Positions 16,034 to 24,695 of a DNA stretch of 64,000 nucleotides are shown in pieces; the first letter of the stretch is position 1; each line of letters begins with the position of its first letter. Source of the stretch: Maribacter sp. PR1 (GTDB taxonomy: Bacteria; Bacteroidota; Bacteroidia; Flavobacteriales; Flavobacteriaceae); the NCBI RefSeq assembly GCF_028464145.1, contig NZ_JAQPCG010000004.1:124001-188000 (forward strand), in the 5' to 3' direction. Both the position numbers and the translations under genes were made by a program. The notes under the pieces are model-generated. The model was not told where the DNA came from. It was given only the letters and a program-made list of their open reading frames with translations, and ran no database searches.

Positions 16034-17188
16034 ATGAGAAAATTAATATACATAGTACTATTCATTTCTGGTTGGGGATATGCACAGATTACGCCCGAGT
16101 TTGAAATAGGCGCAAAAGGGGTGTTTTCCGGAAATCTAATTTTAAACTCGGACGAGTCCAGTGCCGTTTCCGATTTTTCGGATACGCAATTATTAATGGG
16201 GCTACAGCAAAAGTTATACAATGATTGGAGGACACAATTTGTACTTGGCCTGCAATTTCCTGATGCAAATTCCAATCTTGGTGAAGTATTCTACAACAAC
16301 ATTTTTGTTCGATTGGAGGATAAAAAGAATGTCGTGAAGGTCGGAAGAACGCTCGCGCAGACCAACTTGAACGAATTTCCTACACTTAGGGATGATGATG
16401 CGCAACGTTTTACCTATGCTTTGAACCCCTTTTCAGATGGGGTAAATACCGAGCGTGACCAGTATGCAAATGTGTTGGAATATTCACGTATTTTCAAGCA
16501 ACGGCTTTTTGTTTCGGTACATGGCGAAAATTTCTACGACAGTAGGGAACCTGATGATTTCAGGTTGAATTCCATGGGATTGACACTCATGTACAGGGTT
16601 CCTGAAAACCAGCGATGGAACAGGAACGTTTTGCAGGAAATAGGATTGAGTTTTAATAACTACTTTACCGACAGGCCGGGTTATTCCAACGATTTTGATG
16701 CTTCGGTAAAGAACGTATTGTTCAGCACAACGGCCAATCTTAAACCGGATCCCATAAACTTTATCGATTTTAGGTTCCAAGCCATCCAAAATTTTGGATG
16801 GGACGAAATAACCCAGCTCGATGACTACTTTGATTATACCCGAACGGAATCGACCACCCTCTTTGGAACCCTTCGTTACCTGAAACAGAAGCTAGAGCGG
16901 CCACATTATCAATTTTCTATGGGTGCGGGTTACAAATCCCTATCAAACCTACAAACAGATTCAGATCAATTGTTGTTCATCGCCAACGGATTTTATCGAC
17001 TTGGGGAAAACTTCGATATAGGGCTGCAATATCGATATACCGAAAATTCAGGTTTTACGGAAAATCTCTTTGGTCAAAACGAGCACAGGGTGCAATTGGC
17101 AATTGTCTATTCTTTCAGTAAAATATTCAATAAACAATTTGGTGATAGGGAAGATCTATTGAATTTGGAACACAATTATATCAAATAA
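16034..17188 (+). CDS. Outer-membrane beta-barrel protein linked to the multicopper oxidase
   Basis: A 384-residue protein with signal peptide MRKLIYIVLFISGWGYAQ, then a barrel of repeated amphipathic strands (VKNVLFSTTANLKPDPINF, DFRFQAIQNFGW, RVQLAIVYSF). It follows the oxidase by 27 bp. In copper operons an oxidase is often paired with an outer-membrane protein such as CopB/PcoB; this one is a functional analogue by position but has no His/Met-rich N-terminus, so true homology is uncertain. It may also be a general porin. Confidence 0.65.
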   Translation: MRKLIYIVLFISGWGYAQITPEFEIGAKGVFSGNLILNSDESSAVSDFSDTQLLMGLQQKLYNDWRTQFVLGLQFPDANSNLGEVFYNNIFVRLEDKKNVVKVGRTLAQTNLNEFPTLRDDDAQRFTYALNPFSDGVNTERDQYANVLEYSRIFKQRLFVSVHGENFYDSREPDDFRLNSMGLTLMYRVPENQRWNRNVLQEIGLSFNNYFTDRPGYSNDFDASVKNVLFSTTANLKPDPINFIDFRFQAIQNFGWDEITQLDDYFDYTRTESTTLFGTLRYLKQKLERPHYQFSMGAGYKSLSNLQTDSDQLLFIANGFYRLGENFDIGLQYRYTENSGFTENLFGQNEHRVQLAIVYSFSKIFNKQFGDREDLLNLEHNYIK

Positions 17189-17192
17189 ATAA

Positions 17193-17897
17193 ATGCAATA
17201 CGTCTGGTTCATATGGTCCCTAATCATCCTCGCCCTTTGGGCGGTAATCTATCTATTTAAAAAGGATATAAGGATAGAAATGCTCAAAATGAGTTGGATC
17301 ACCATGCCCTTTGGCCTTACGGAACCCCTGTTCGTACCCGAGTACTGGTTCCCCCCTTCCCTATTCAATCTGGCGGAAAATACGGGGTTCGACATAGAGA
17401 GTCTTATTTTTTCCTTTGCCATTGGAGGTATAGGAACGGTGCTGTACAACCTTATTTTTAAAAGAAGGTTTGTTGAAATGCCGCATTCGGAAAGAAGCCA
17501 CCGGAGGCATTCGCTCCACGTTTACATTCTTTTTGTTCCTGTTCTGATTTTTGCGGCACTAAGCCTTTTTACAGGTCTTAATCATATTTATTGTGGGGTC
17601 ATCGCCTTGTTTTTCGGAGGACTGGCAACCCTATACTGCCGCCCCGATCTAAAGGGTAAAATCTGGGTCGGTGGTATGCTGTTTACAGTGCTCTACTTTG
17701 TCTATTTCGGAAGTATCCTTCCGTTTTACCCCCAATATGTGGAGCTGTACTGGAATCTGGAAAATCTAACGCATATTCTTGTTCTGGGCATCCCCATTGA
17801 AGAACTTTTATTCGCCTTCACTTTTGGGATGTACTGGTCAGGGATATATGAACATCTGTATTGGAGAAAAGTAATGAAACCGATAACCATTGATTAA
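17193..17897 (+). CDS. Lycopene-cyclase-domain membrane protein
   Basis: A 234-residue protein with about six hydrophobic segments. It has the heterodimeric/fused lycopene cyclase (CrtYcd) pattern, with FGLTEPLFVPEYWFPPSLF in the first repeat and IPIEELLFAFTFGMYWSGIY in the second (P-x-E-E). These enzymes cyclise lycopene ends without redox change. The protein has both repeats in one chain, as in bacterial CrtYcd fusions. No other carotenoid gene is nearby. The gene starts 4 bp after the outer-membrane barrel gene, so it belongs to the copper operon by position. Function on lycopene is not certain. Confidence 0.75.
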   Translation: MQYVWFIWSLIILALWAVIYLFKKDIRIEMLKMSWITMPFGLTEPLFVPEYWFPPSLFNLAENTGFDIESLIFSFAIGGIGTVLYNLIFKRRFVEMPHSERSHRRHSLHVYILFVPVLIFAALSLFTGLNHIYCGVIALFFGGLATLYCRPDLKGKIWVGGMLFTVLYFVYFGSILPFYPQYVELYWNLENLTHILVLGIPIEELLFAFTFGMYWSGIYEHLYWRKVMKPITID

Positions 17898-17943
17898 TGG
17901 TTATTTAATACTAACATAAAGTATCACTTATAAATTAAATGTC

Positions 17944-18414
17944 ATGAAAATACTATTAGCAATAGATGGATCGGAATACAGCAATACAGCGGTGGAAGAA
18001 CTTTCGAGAATGCCGTTCCCGTCCAATACCGAAGTACGTATCATCTCAGTTTTCGAGAATCCGTTATTGACCGCTCCGGGCGCCGTTCCAATAGGAGGCA
18101 CTCTTGGCAACTATTATGAAGAAGCCGTGTCAAACGCAAAAAAAATGGCAGAAGACATCGTGCAGAATGCCAGTCAGGTATTGCAAAAGAAGAACGCCGA
18201 TGTATCCGTTACGACGGATGTTGTGAACGGCCTTCCAAAAATCACGATTCTGGAAGAGGCCGAGGCTATGGGTGCGGAACTGATCGTGGTCGGGTCACAT
18301 GGCCATGGTGCGTTCAAACGTTTCCTGCTGGGCTCGGTTTCCCAATCCATTTCAGTTCACGCCGATTGCTCGGTATTGATAGTTCGTAAACCCGCTTCAG
18401 AAATTGAAAAATGA
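17944..18414 (+). CDS. Single-domain universal stress protein (UspA family)
   Basis: A 156-residue protein beginning KILLAIDGSEYSNTAVEEL and ending with the nucleotide-binding signature GSHGHGAFKRFLLGSVSQSI followed by CSVLIVRK. This G-x2-G-x9-G-S pattern is that of ATP-binding USPs. It is cytoplasmic. It opens the energy/stress block: NDH-2, NhaA and glycolytic genes follow on the same strand. A second, tandem-domain USP lies at 38036. Confidence 0.93.
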   Translation: MKILLAIDGSEYSNTAVEELSRMPFPSNTEVRIISVFENPLLTAPGAVPIGGTLGNYYEEAVSNAKKMAEDIVQNASQVLQKKNADVSVTTDVVNGLPKITILEEAEAMGAELIVVGSHGHGAFKRFLLGSVSQSISVHADCSVLIVRKPASEIEK

Positions 18415-18449
18415 TGGGTTGAGTGCCAATGCTGCTATTGAAAATTAGC

Positions 18450-19892
18450 ATGGATAAAAATGAATACAACAATGTTAACATGAAAAAAGGCAACACGTTG
18501 AACACTACTAGAGGAAATACCTGTAAGGTAACAGATTCCATCTGTTTGCCAGACACCAAATTGCCCCGGGCGGTCGTGGTAGGTGGTGGCTTTGCGGGCC
18601 TTGCCTTGGTAGAAGGTCTCAAAAAGAAGAACATACAGGTCGTATTGGTGGACAAGAACAATTTCCATCAATTCCAGCCCCTCTTTTATCAAGTGGCCAC
18701 CAGTGCACTGGAACCCGACAGCATTGTATTCCCTTTCAGAAAACAGATCAGCGGTTACAAGAATGTTCAATTTCGCCTGGCGGAGGTCGAAGAAATACAA
18801 CCCTCCCGGAATACAGTGGTTACCAACAAGGGCATATTGACCTACGATTATCTCATATTGGCCACGGGAACGGCCACCAACTTTTTCGGACTTGAAAATG
18901 TGGAAAAAAATAGTTTGGGGATGAAGGATATCCGCGATTCCCTGAACATCCGCCACATGATGCTGCAAAACCTGGAACAGGCAGCGATTACCTGTGATGA
19001 TGAAGAACGCGATGCCCTGACCAATTTTGTGATCGTGGGCGGGGGTCCCGCAGGGGTTGAAATGGCAGGGGCCTTGGCAGAGTTTTGCAGGTACATCCTT
19101 CCAAAGGACTATCCCGAATATCCCTCTTCAATTATGAAGATCTATTTGGTGGAAGCCATGGACGAACTACTGGGAGCTATGTCCGACAAGGCCTCGGAAA
19201 AAACATTGGAGTACCTTAAAAATCTTGATGTTGAAGTTCTATTGAACGAAGCGGTCAGTGATTATGATGGCAAAGTAGTACAGACCAAGAGCGGTAAAAT
19301 GCTATTGGCAAGAAACCTCGTCTGGACAGCAGGGGTCAAGGGACAATTTCCGAAGGGAATCAGCAAAGAGTCCATAGTAAAAGGGAATCGCTTAAAAACA
19401 AACGGGTATTTACAGGTGGACGGACATAAGAACATCTACGCCATTGGAGACATTGCCGCATTGATTTCTGAAGCTACGCCGAAAGGACATCCACAAGTAG
19501 CACAGACAGCTATTCAACAAGGAAAATATCTTGCCGAAATGCTGACCGATCTAATCGATGACAAACCATCAAAACAGTTTAAATATAAGGATAAGGGATC
19601 GCTGGCCACCGTTGGTAAACGAAAAGCGGTAGCCGATTTGGGCAAGCTGAAGTTTGGGGGATATTTTGCCTGGTTATTATGGTCCGTGGTGCATTTGATG
19701 TCCATCAGTGGGTTTAGAAACAAACTGTTGGTAGGCTTTAATTGGGTCATAAGTTATTTTACCTATGAAAAGAGCAATAGGGTCATCATTAGGAATTTCA
19801 AACAAGGTTCCCATATAGACCCTCCATCGGATGAACAATTTGGGACATTGGAAAAGTTCGAAAATATGCAAAAAACAAAAATCGATGCTTAA
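18450..19892 (+). CDS. ndh: Type II NADH dehydrogenase (NDH-2), FAD-dependent
   Basis: About 480 residues. A Rossmann FAD motif VVVGGGFAGLALVEGLKK follows an N-terminal extension of about 35 residues; a second dinucleotide motif FVIVGGGPAGVEMAGAL lies mid-protein; VDGHKNIYAIGD is the conserved FAD pyrophosphate segment. The C-terminal YFAWLLWSVVHLMSISGF and GFNWVISYFTY are the amphipathic and membrane-anchoring parts of NDH-2. The enzyme passes electrons from NADH to quinone without pumping protons. The start is uncertain: ATG at 18450 or 18480 are both plausible. The end overlaps the nhaA start. Confidence 0.9.
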   Translation: MDKNEYNNVNMKKGNTLNTTRGNTCKVTDSICLPDTKLPRAVVVGGGFAGLALVEGLKKKNIQVVLVDKNNFHQFQPLFYQVATSALEPDSIVFPFRKQISGYKNVQFRLAEVEEIQPSRNTVVTNKGILTYDYLILATGTATNFFGLENVEKNSLGMKDIRDSLNIRHMMLQNLEQAAITCDDEERDALTNFVIVGGGPAGVEMAGALAEFCRYILPKDYPEYPSSIMKIYLVEAMDELLGAMSDKASEKTLEYLKNLDVEVLLNEAVSDYDGKVVQTKSGKMLLARNLVWTAGVKGQFPKGISKESIVKGNRLKTNGYLQVDGHKNIYAIGDIAALISEATPKGHPQVAQTAIQQGKYLAEMLTDLIDDKPSKQFKYKDKGSLATVGKRKAVADLGKLKFGGYFAWLLWSVVHLMSISGFRNKLLVGFNWVISYFTYEKSNRVIIRNFKQGSHIDPPSDEQFGTLEKFENMQKTKIDA

Positions 19893-21213
19893 AAACCGAA
19901 ATAACATAGGCATTCGAAAATTCTTTGGCCATTATGCCAAGGGACTCAACAATAGTGGGGTTGTTCTCTTTGTAACCGTAGTTGTTGCAATGGTCTGGGC
20001 AAATTCCCCTTGGAAAGAATTTTATACCGGTCTTATGCAAACTGATATCGGCTTTTACATTGCGGATTTTCGGTTATCGGAACCTTTGCTTTTGTGGATC
20101 AATGATGGGTTGATGGCACTGTTCTTTTTGCAGGTCGGGTTAGAGCTTAAACGGGAAATATTGGGAGGCAAACTTTCATCCCCTAAGAATGCTGTATTAC
20201 CCATAGGAGCGGCAATAGGGGGAATGGTAATCCCCGCCTTCATTTACTATTTGTTCAACGGTTCCGGGGAGGCTTCCCAAGGATGGGGCATTCCAATGGC
20301 CACCGATATTGCCTTTTCGTTGGGGGTCCTGGCACTTGTGGGGAAAAGATTGCCCACCGCTCTAAGGGTATTTTTGGTCACATTGGCCATCGTGGACGAT
20401 TTGGGCGGTGTTCTGGTCATCGCCCTATTTTATACTTCCGGTATTTCGGGAATGGATTTGCTCCACGGGCTGCTCTTCTTCGGACTTCTCATCATAGGAA
20501 ATTTTGTCGGGGTAAGAAGCACTTGGTTTTATGCTATTATAGGAATAGGAGGCGTGTGGCTGGCCTTCTTTTTTTCCGGGGTGCACCCTACAATTGCAGG
20601 AATTCTTACCGCTGTGGCAATTCCGGGTCGGGTAAAAATTAAAGAGGGAACCTTTCTAAAACGTTTGGACGCACTCCATAAAAGATTTCAGGAATCAAAG
20701 TCGATCAAAGGCTCCCTTATTTCCAACCAACAGTTGGAAATATTGGAGGATATTAAAACCACAAGTTCAGAAGCCGAGACACCGCTACAAAAACTGGAAA
20801 GGGCTTTACACCCTCTGGTCAACTTCATCATTCTTCCTTTGTTCGCCTTGGCAAATGCGGGGATACACCTTCATGGGGATTTGCTGAAGGTACTAACCGG
20901 CCCTGTTGGCCTAGGGATTGGTTTGGGGCTGATTTTCGGAAAATTCATTGGTATTGCAGCCTTTTCAAGAATTCTTGTGGCCCTTAAACTTGCCAAACTC
21001 CCTGAAAACGTGAGTTGGAATATGATTTATGGGACGGCCTTTTTGGGGGGCATCGGTTTTACCATGTCACTGTTTATTAATGAACTGGCCTTCTCAGATG
21101 AATCTTTGATTTTCACTGCAAAAGTAAGCATCCTGTTTGCTTCCCTAATTTCCGGAGTAGTAGGTGCCATACTATTGCATAAAAACAGTAAAAAATTAAT
21201 AACAATTAAATAA
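19885..21213 (+). CDS. nhaA: Na+/H+ antiporter NhaA
   Basis: About 442 residues and a dozen hydrophobic segments. The family signatures are FLQVGLELKREILGG, GWGIPMATDIAFSLGVLAL and the twin aspartates in LAIVDDLGGVLVIALFY that bind Na+/Li+ and protons. The chosen ATG at 19885 overlaps the ndh stop by eight bases, which suggests translational coupling; the longer frame upstream lies inside ndh. NhaA exports Na+ using the proton gradient, so pairing with non-pumping NDH-2 is notable. It ends 6 bp before the GAPDH gene. Confidence 0.93.
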   Translation: MLKNRNNIGIRKFFGHYAKGLNNSGVVLFVTVVVAMVWANSPWKEFYTGLMQTDIGFYIADFRLSEPLLLWINDGLMALFFLQVGLELKREILGGKLSSPKNAVLPIGAAIGGMVIPAFIYYLFNGSGEASQGWGIPMATDIAFSLGVLALVGKRLPTALRVFLVTLAIVDDLGGVLVIALFYTSGISGMDLLHGLLFFGLLIIGNFVGVRSTWFYAIIGIGGVWLAFFFSGVHPTIAGILTAVAIPGRVKIKEGTFLKRLDALHKRFQESKSIKGSLISNQQLEILEDIKTTSSEAETPLQKLERALHPLVNFIILPLFALANAGIHLHGDLLKVLTGPVGLGIGLGLIFGKFIGIAAFSRILVALKLAKLPENVSWNMIYGTAFLGGIGFTMSLFINELAFSDESLIFTAKVSILFASLISGVVGAILLHKNSKKLITIK

Positions 21214-21219
21214 AACAAT

Positions 21220-22233
21220 ATGAAAAAAGTAGCAGTAGTAGGATATGGGGTCATCGGGAAAAGAGTGGCCGATGCCGTTAATTTACAAGATGATATGAAC
21301 CTTGTCGGGGTATGCGACATCATTAGCGATTGGCGCATACAGACCGCCCTGGAAAAAGGTTTTGCGGTATTTGCCGCAACCAAGGAAGCCGATGAGGAAA
21401 TGCAATCGGCGGGAATATCCGTTGCAGGTTCCATGCAAGAACTCTTGGAACAGGTGGATCTTGTCGTGGATTGTACACCTAAAAAGATTGCGGCAATAAA
21501 TGTTGAAATCTATAAGAAAAGAGGTATCAAATTCATTGTCCAAGGTGGGGAAAAACATGAAACTACGGGCCATTCCTTTAGTGCCGAGAACAACTATAAC
21601 TCGGCTTTGAATTTGGATTCGACTAGAGTAGTTTCCTGCAACACCACATCCATTTTAAGAACGTTGACTGCGCTAAAAAGGGCCGATCTGTTGGACTATG
21701 CCAGGGGCACTTTGTTAAGACGTGCAACAGACCCTTGGGAAAGCCATTTGGGAGGCATTATGAACACCATGGTTCCCGAGAAGGAAATCCCCAGCCATCA
21801 AGGTCCGGATGCCCAAAGTGTAGATCCCGATCTCGATGTAATCACAGCGGCGGTAAAGGTGCCCGAAACCCTGAGCCATATGCATTATTGGAACGTGAAG
21901 CTAAAGAAAAAGGCCACTAAAGAAGAAGTACTGGATGCATTTAAAACTTCAAGCCGAATAAAACTGATACACTATGACCAAGGACTGGTTTCCAACAACA
22001 CCATTAAGGAAATGTATCTGGATATGGGGCGACCTTGGGGCGATATGTACGAAGTGGCCCTGTGGGAAGATATGCTGAAAGTCGTGGGCGACGAACTGTT
22101 TTATGCCTATGTGGTGGACAACCAAGCTATCGTAATTCCTGAGACCATTGATGCCATACGGGCATTGACAGGTATCGAAAGTGATGGTCAAAAATCCATC
22201 GTCAAAACCAACAAAAGTTTGGGAATCAATTAA
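21220..22233 (+). CDS. Archaeal-type (type II) glyceraldehyde-3-phosphate dehydrogenase
   Basis: A 337-residue protein with N-terminal [18 protein letters not shown] (NAD(P) fold) and [12 protein letters not shown] holding the catalytic Cys at 140. The family motifs [18 protein letters not shown] and [16 protein letters not shown] match the archaeal phosphorylating GAPDH family, not the bacterial GapA family (whose motif is SCTTN). The reaction is GAP + Pi + NAD(P)+ to 1,3-bisphosphoglycerate. Archaeal-type GAPDH is uncommon in Bacteroidota, so transfer is likely. It is 10 bp upstream of an aldolase of archaeal type. Confidence 0.9.
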   Translation: MKKVAVVGYGVIGKRVADAVNLQDDMNLVGVCDIISDWRIQTALEKGFAVFAATKEADEEMQSAGISVAGSMQELLEQVDLVVDCTPKKIAAINVEIYKKRGIKFIVQGGEKHETTGHSFSAENNYNSALNLDSTRVVSCNTTSILRTLTALKRADLLDYARGTLLRRATDPWESHLGGIMNTMVPEKEIPSHQGPDAQSVDPDLDVITAAVKVPETLSHMHYWNVKLKKKATKEEVLDAFKTSSRIKLIHYDQGLVSNNTIKEMYLDMGRPWGDMYEVALWEDMLKVVGDELFYAYVVDNQAIVIPETIDAIRALTGIESDGQKSIVKTNKSLGIN

Positions 22234-22243
22234 AAAAAAGACA

Positions 22244-23305
22244 ATGAAAACATATGAACATATCGTGGAACTCTTAGGGGATAAAGCATCCTACTACCTG
22301 GACCACGTGAGCGAGAAAATCACGAAGGACGAATTGCAACTGCCTGAAAAAAATGTGGTGGACAAGGTATTCGTACCCAGTAACCGGAATACACGGGTCC
22401 TCGGAAGCCTATCCCAACTTTACGATCACGGAAACCTTTCAGGCACCGGATACCTCAGTATCCTTCCGGTTGATCAAGGCATTGAACATAGCGCGGCTTT
22501 TTCCTTCTATAAGAACCCCGATTATTTTGACCCTGAGAACATTATAAAACTTGCTATTGAAGCCGGTTGCAATGGAGTGGCCTCCACCTTTGGGGGTTTG
22601 GGTCTTTATGCACGGAAATATGCACACAAAATTCCGTTCATAGTAAAAATAAACCACAACGAGCTCCTCTCTTATCCGAATGCTTATGATCAAACCTTGT
22701 TCGGAACGGTCAAGGAGGCTTGGGATATGGGCGCGGTGGCAATCGGGGCGACCATCTATTTTGGATCAAAGGAAAGTAACCGGCAGTTAAAAGAAATCGG
22801 CGAAGCATTTTCTGAAGCCCATAGTTTGGGCCTGGCCACCATCTTATGGTGCTACACCCGTAATGACTCCTTTAAAACCGATAAGGAAGACTATCATTCA
22901 TCGGCCGATCTGACAGCACAGGCAAATCATCTTGGGGCTACCATACAGGCGGATATTATCAAACAAAAATTGCCTACTAACAACTACGGTTTTAAAAACA
23001 TCCAATTCGGCAAGTATGATGATGCCATGTATGAAACCTTGACTACAGAACACCCCATAGACCTGTGCCGATTACAGGTGGCGAATTGTTATATGGGCAA
23101 GATCGGGTTGATCAATTCGGGGGGTGGCTCCAAGGGAGAATCCGACCTGACCGAAGCCATTATTACGGCAATCGTCAATAAACGGGCAGGAGGATCCGGT
23201 CTGATTCTGGGAAGAAAGGCTTTTCAGCGACCGTTCAAAGAGGGTGTGGAACTTTTGCACGCGGTACAAGGTGTTTATCTGGAAAAGAAAATAACAATAG
23301 CATAA
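22244..23305 (+). CDS. fbaB: Class I fructose-bisphosphate aldolase, archaeal/FbaB type
   Basis: A 353-residue TIM-barrel protein of the DhnA/FbaB family. It has [17 protein letters not shown] early, [11 protein letters not shown] with a Lys candidate for the Schiff base, a [16 protein letters not shown] segment, and the phosphate-binding [10 protein letters not shown] and [14 protein letters not shown]. No metal-binding class II motif is present. It cleaves fructose 1,6-bisphosphate to DHAP and GAP. The ATG at 22244 is preferred over longer frames that overlap the GAPDH gene. With GAPDH and PFK (33945) it gives the lower glycolysis entry in this block. Confidence 0.9.
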   Translation: MKTYEHIVELLGDKASYYLDHVSEKITKDELQLPEKNVVDKVFVPSNRNTRVLGSLSQLYDHGNLSGTGYLSILPVDQGIEHSAAFSFYKNPDYFDPENIIKLAIEAGCNGVASTFGGLGLYARKYAHKIPFIVKINHNELLSYPNAYDQTLFGTVKEAWDMGAVAIGATIYFGSKESNRQLKEIGEAFSEAHSLGLATILWCYTRNDSFKTDKEDYHSSADLTAQANHLGATIQADIIKQKLPTNNYGFKNIQFGKYDDAMYETLTTEHPIDLCRLQVANCYMGKIGLINSGGGSKGESDLTEAIITAIVNKRAGGSGLILGRKAFQRPFKEGVELLHAVQGVYLEKKITIA

Positions 23306-23318
23306 CGGATACCAAGGA

Positions 23319-24683
23319 ATGTTTGATACGGACATAAAATCATTAAAATCCCTTAACCACTACCTGCAAAAACTGGTGGAAAACAGGTTATGGCTTAAGG
23401 TTATCATCGCTTTGTTCCTAGGGGTCGGCCTTGGACTGTTGTTAAGTCCACAAAATGGTTGGATAACCAAAGGTACAGCTGATGTTTTGGGCAATTGGTT
23501 GGCCCTGCCGGGCATGCTCTTTCTCAAGTTGGTACAAATGATCATGATTCCATTGATCGTTGCCTCGATAATTACGGGCATTGCCAGCAACGACAAGGAG
23601 AATCTGAAAAAACTGGGGGGCGGTGTGCTCTTGTATTTTATATCCACAACCATTATCTCGGTAACCATAGGTACAATTCTTGGATTGATCTTTAGCCCGG
23701 GAAAGTATCTGCACCAACAAGCGGTTGTCGATCATGAACAGGCTTTGGCCAATACCGCCGAAAGTACTGAATTATCATTCGGGATAAATGATATTCCAAC
23801 TGCCATAACAAATTTGTTGCCTGACAATCCTTTGGCTTCGATGGTAAGTGGGGAAATGTTGAGTATTGTAATTTTTACCATCATCATTGGTGTTGCCGTA
23901 TTATCCCTTCCCGATGATCTGCTAAGACCCGTAAAACTGTTGTTGGGTGCCATTCAGGAAATCTGCATGACCGTGGTCAAATGGGCCATGTTGTTGGTTC
24001 CGGTAGCCGTGTTCGGCTTGATGGCGCAGCTGACCTCCAGCGTTGGTCTAAATTCCCTTTCTGGGCTGGGCTTTTATGTGCTCGTCGTATTGATAGGGTT
24101 ACTGTTGCTGGTCGTAATTTACCTCATAGTTGTAAGCCTTTTGGGCAAGGTCAATCCGTTCGGGTTTTTACGTAAGATTAGGGATGTCCAACTGCTGGCC
24201 TTCTCGACCACAAGTTCTGCTGCAGTAATGCCTTTATCCCTTGAAACGGCGGAAGAAGAACTGGAAGTAGATCCAGCCATCAGTAATTTTATCATTCCTA
24301 TCGGAGCTACTGTAAATATGGACGGTACGGCACTTTACCAAACCATAACGACCCTGTTTATTGCCCAGGCCTACGGATTGGAAATGGGCCTTATGAACGT
24401 TATCGTAGTGGTGATTACTATCGTAGCAGCTTCCATTGGTACTCCGGCAATACCGGGAGGGGGAGTAGTGATTTTGGCTTCTGTACTTTCCAGTGCGGGC
24501 ATACCTGCCGAAGGAATTATCATCATTATAGGGGTGGAACGGTTACTAGGGATGTTCCGGACCGCTGTTAACGTTACCGGCGACCTTACCGCCTGTATGG
24601 TGTTCAACCGCTTCTATGGAAACAAGCCCGCCATAAGTCCAAAAAGTATTTCAAAAACAAAAAAGGAGTATTCCACTGTTTAA
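23319..24683 (+). CDS. Dicarboxylate/amino acid:cation symporter (DAACS family)
   Basis: A 454-residue membrane protein with the glutamate-transporter fold: GLGLLLSPQNGW, MIMIPLIVASIITGIA, the Ser-rich re-entrant loop LLAFSTTSSAAVMPLSLETA, and the NMDGTALYQ (M-D-G-T-A) signature of transmembrane segment 7. It imports C4-dicarboxylates, glutamate or aspartate with H+ or Na+. It follows the aldolase by 13 bp and precedes the amylase by 12 bp. Uptake of a fermentable or respirable acid fits the block, but the exact substrate cannot be read here. Confidence 0.93.
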   Translation: MFDTDIKSLKSLNHYLQKLVENRLWLKVIIALFLGVGLGLLLSPQNGWITKGTADVLGNWLALPGMLFLKLVQMIMIPLIVASIITGIASNDKENLKKLGGGVLLYFISTTIISVTIGTILGLIFSPGKYLHQQAVVDHEQALANTAESTELSFGINDIPTAITNLLPDNPLASMVSGEMLSIVIFTIIIGVAVLSLPDDLLRPVKLLLGAIQEICMTVVKWAMLLVPVAVFGLMAQLTSSVGLNSLSGLGFYVLVVLIGLLLLVVIYLIVVSLLGKVNPFGFLRKIRDVQLLAFSTTSSAAVMPLSLETAEEELEVDPAISNFIIPIGATVNMDGTALYQTITTLFIAQAYGLEMGLMNVIVVVITIVAASIGTPAIPGGGVVILASVLSSAGIPAEGIIIIIGVERLLGMFRTAVNVTGDLTACMVFNRFYGNKPAISPKSISKTKKEYSTV

Positions 24684-24695
24684 AAATTAAAAAAA

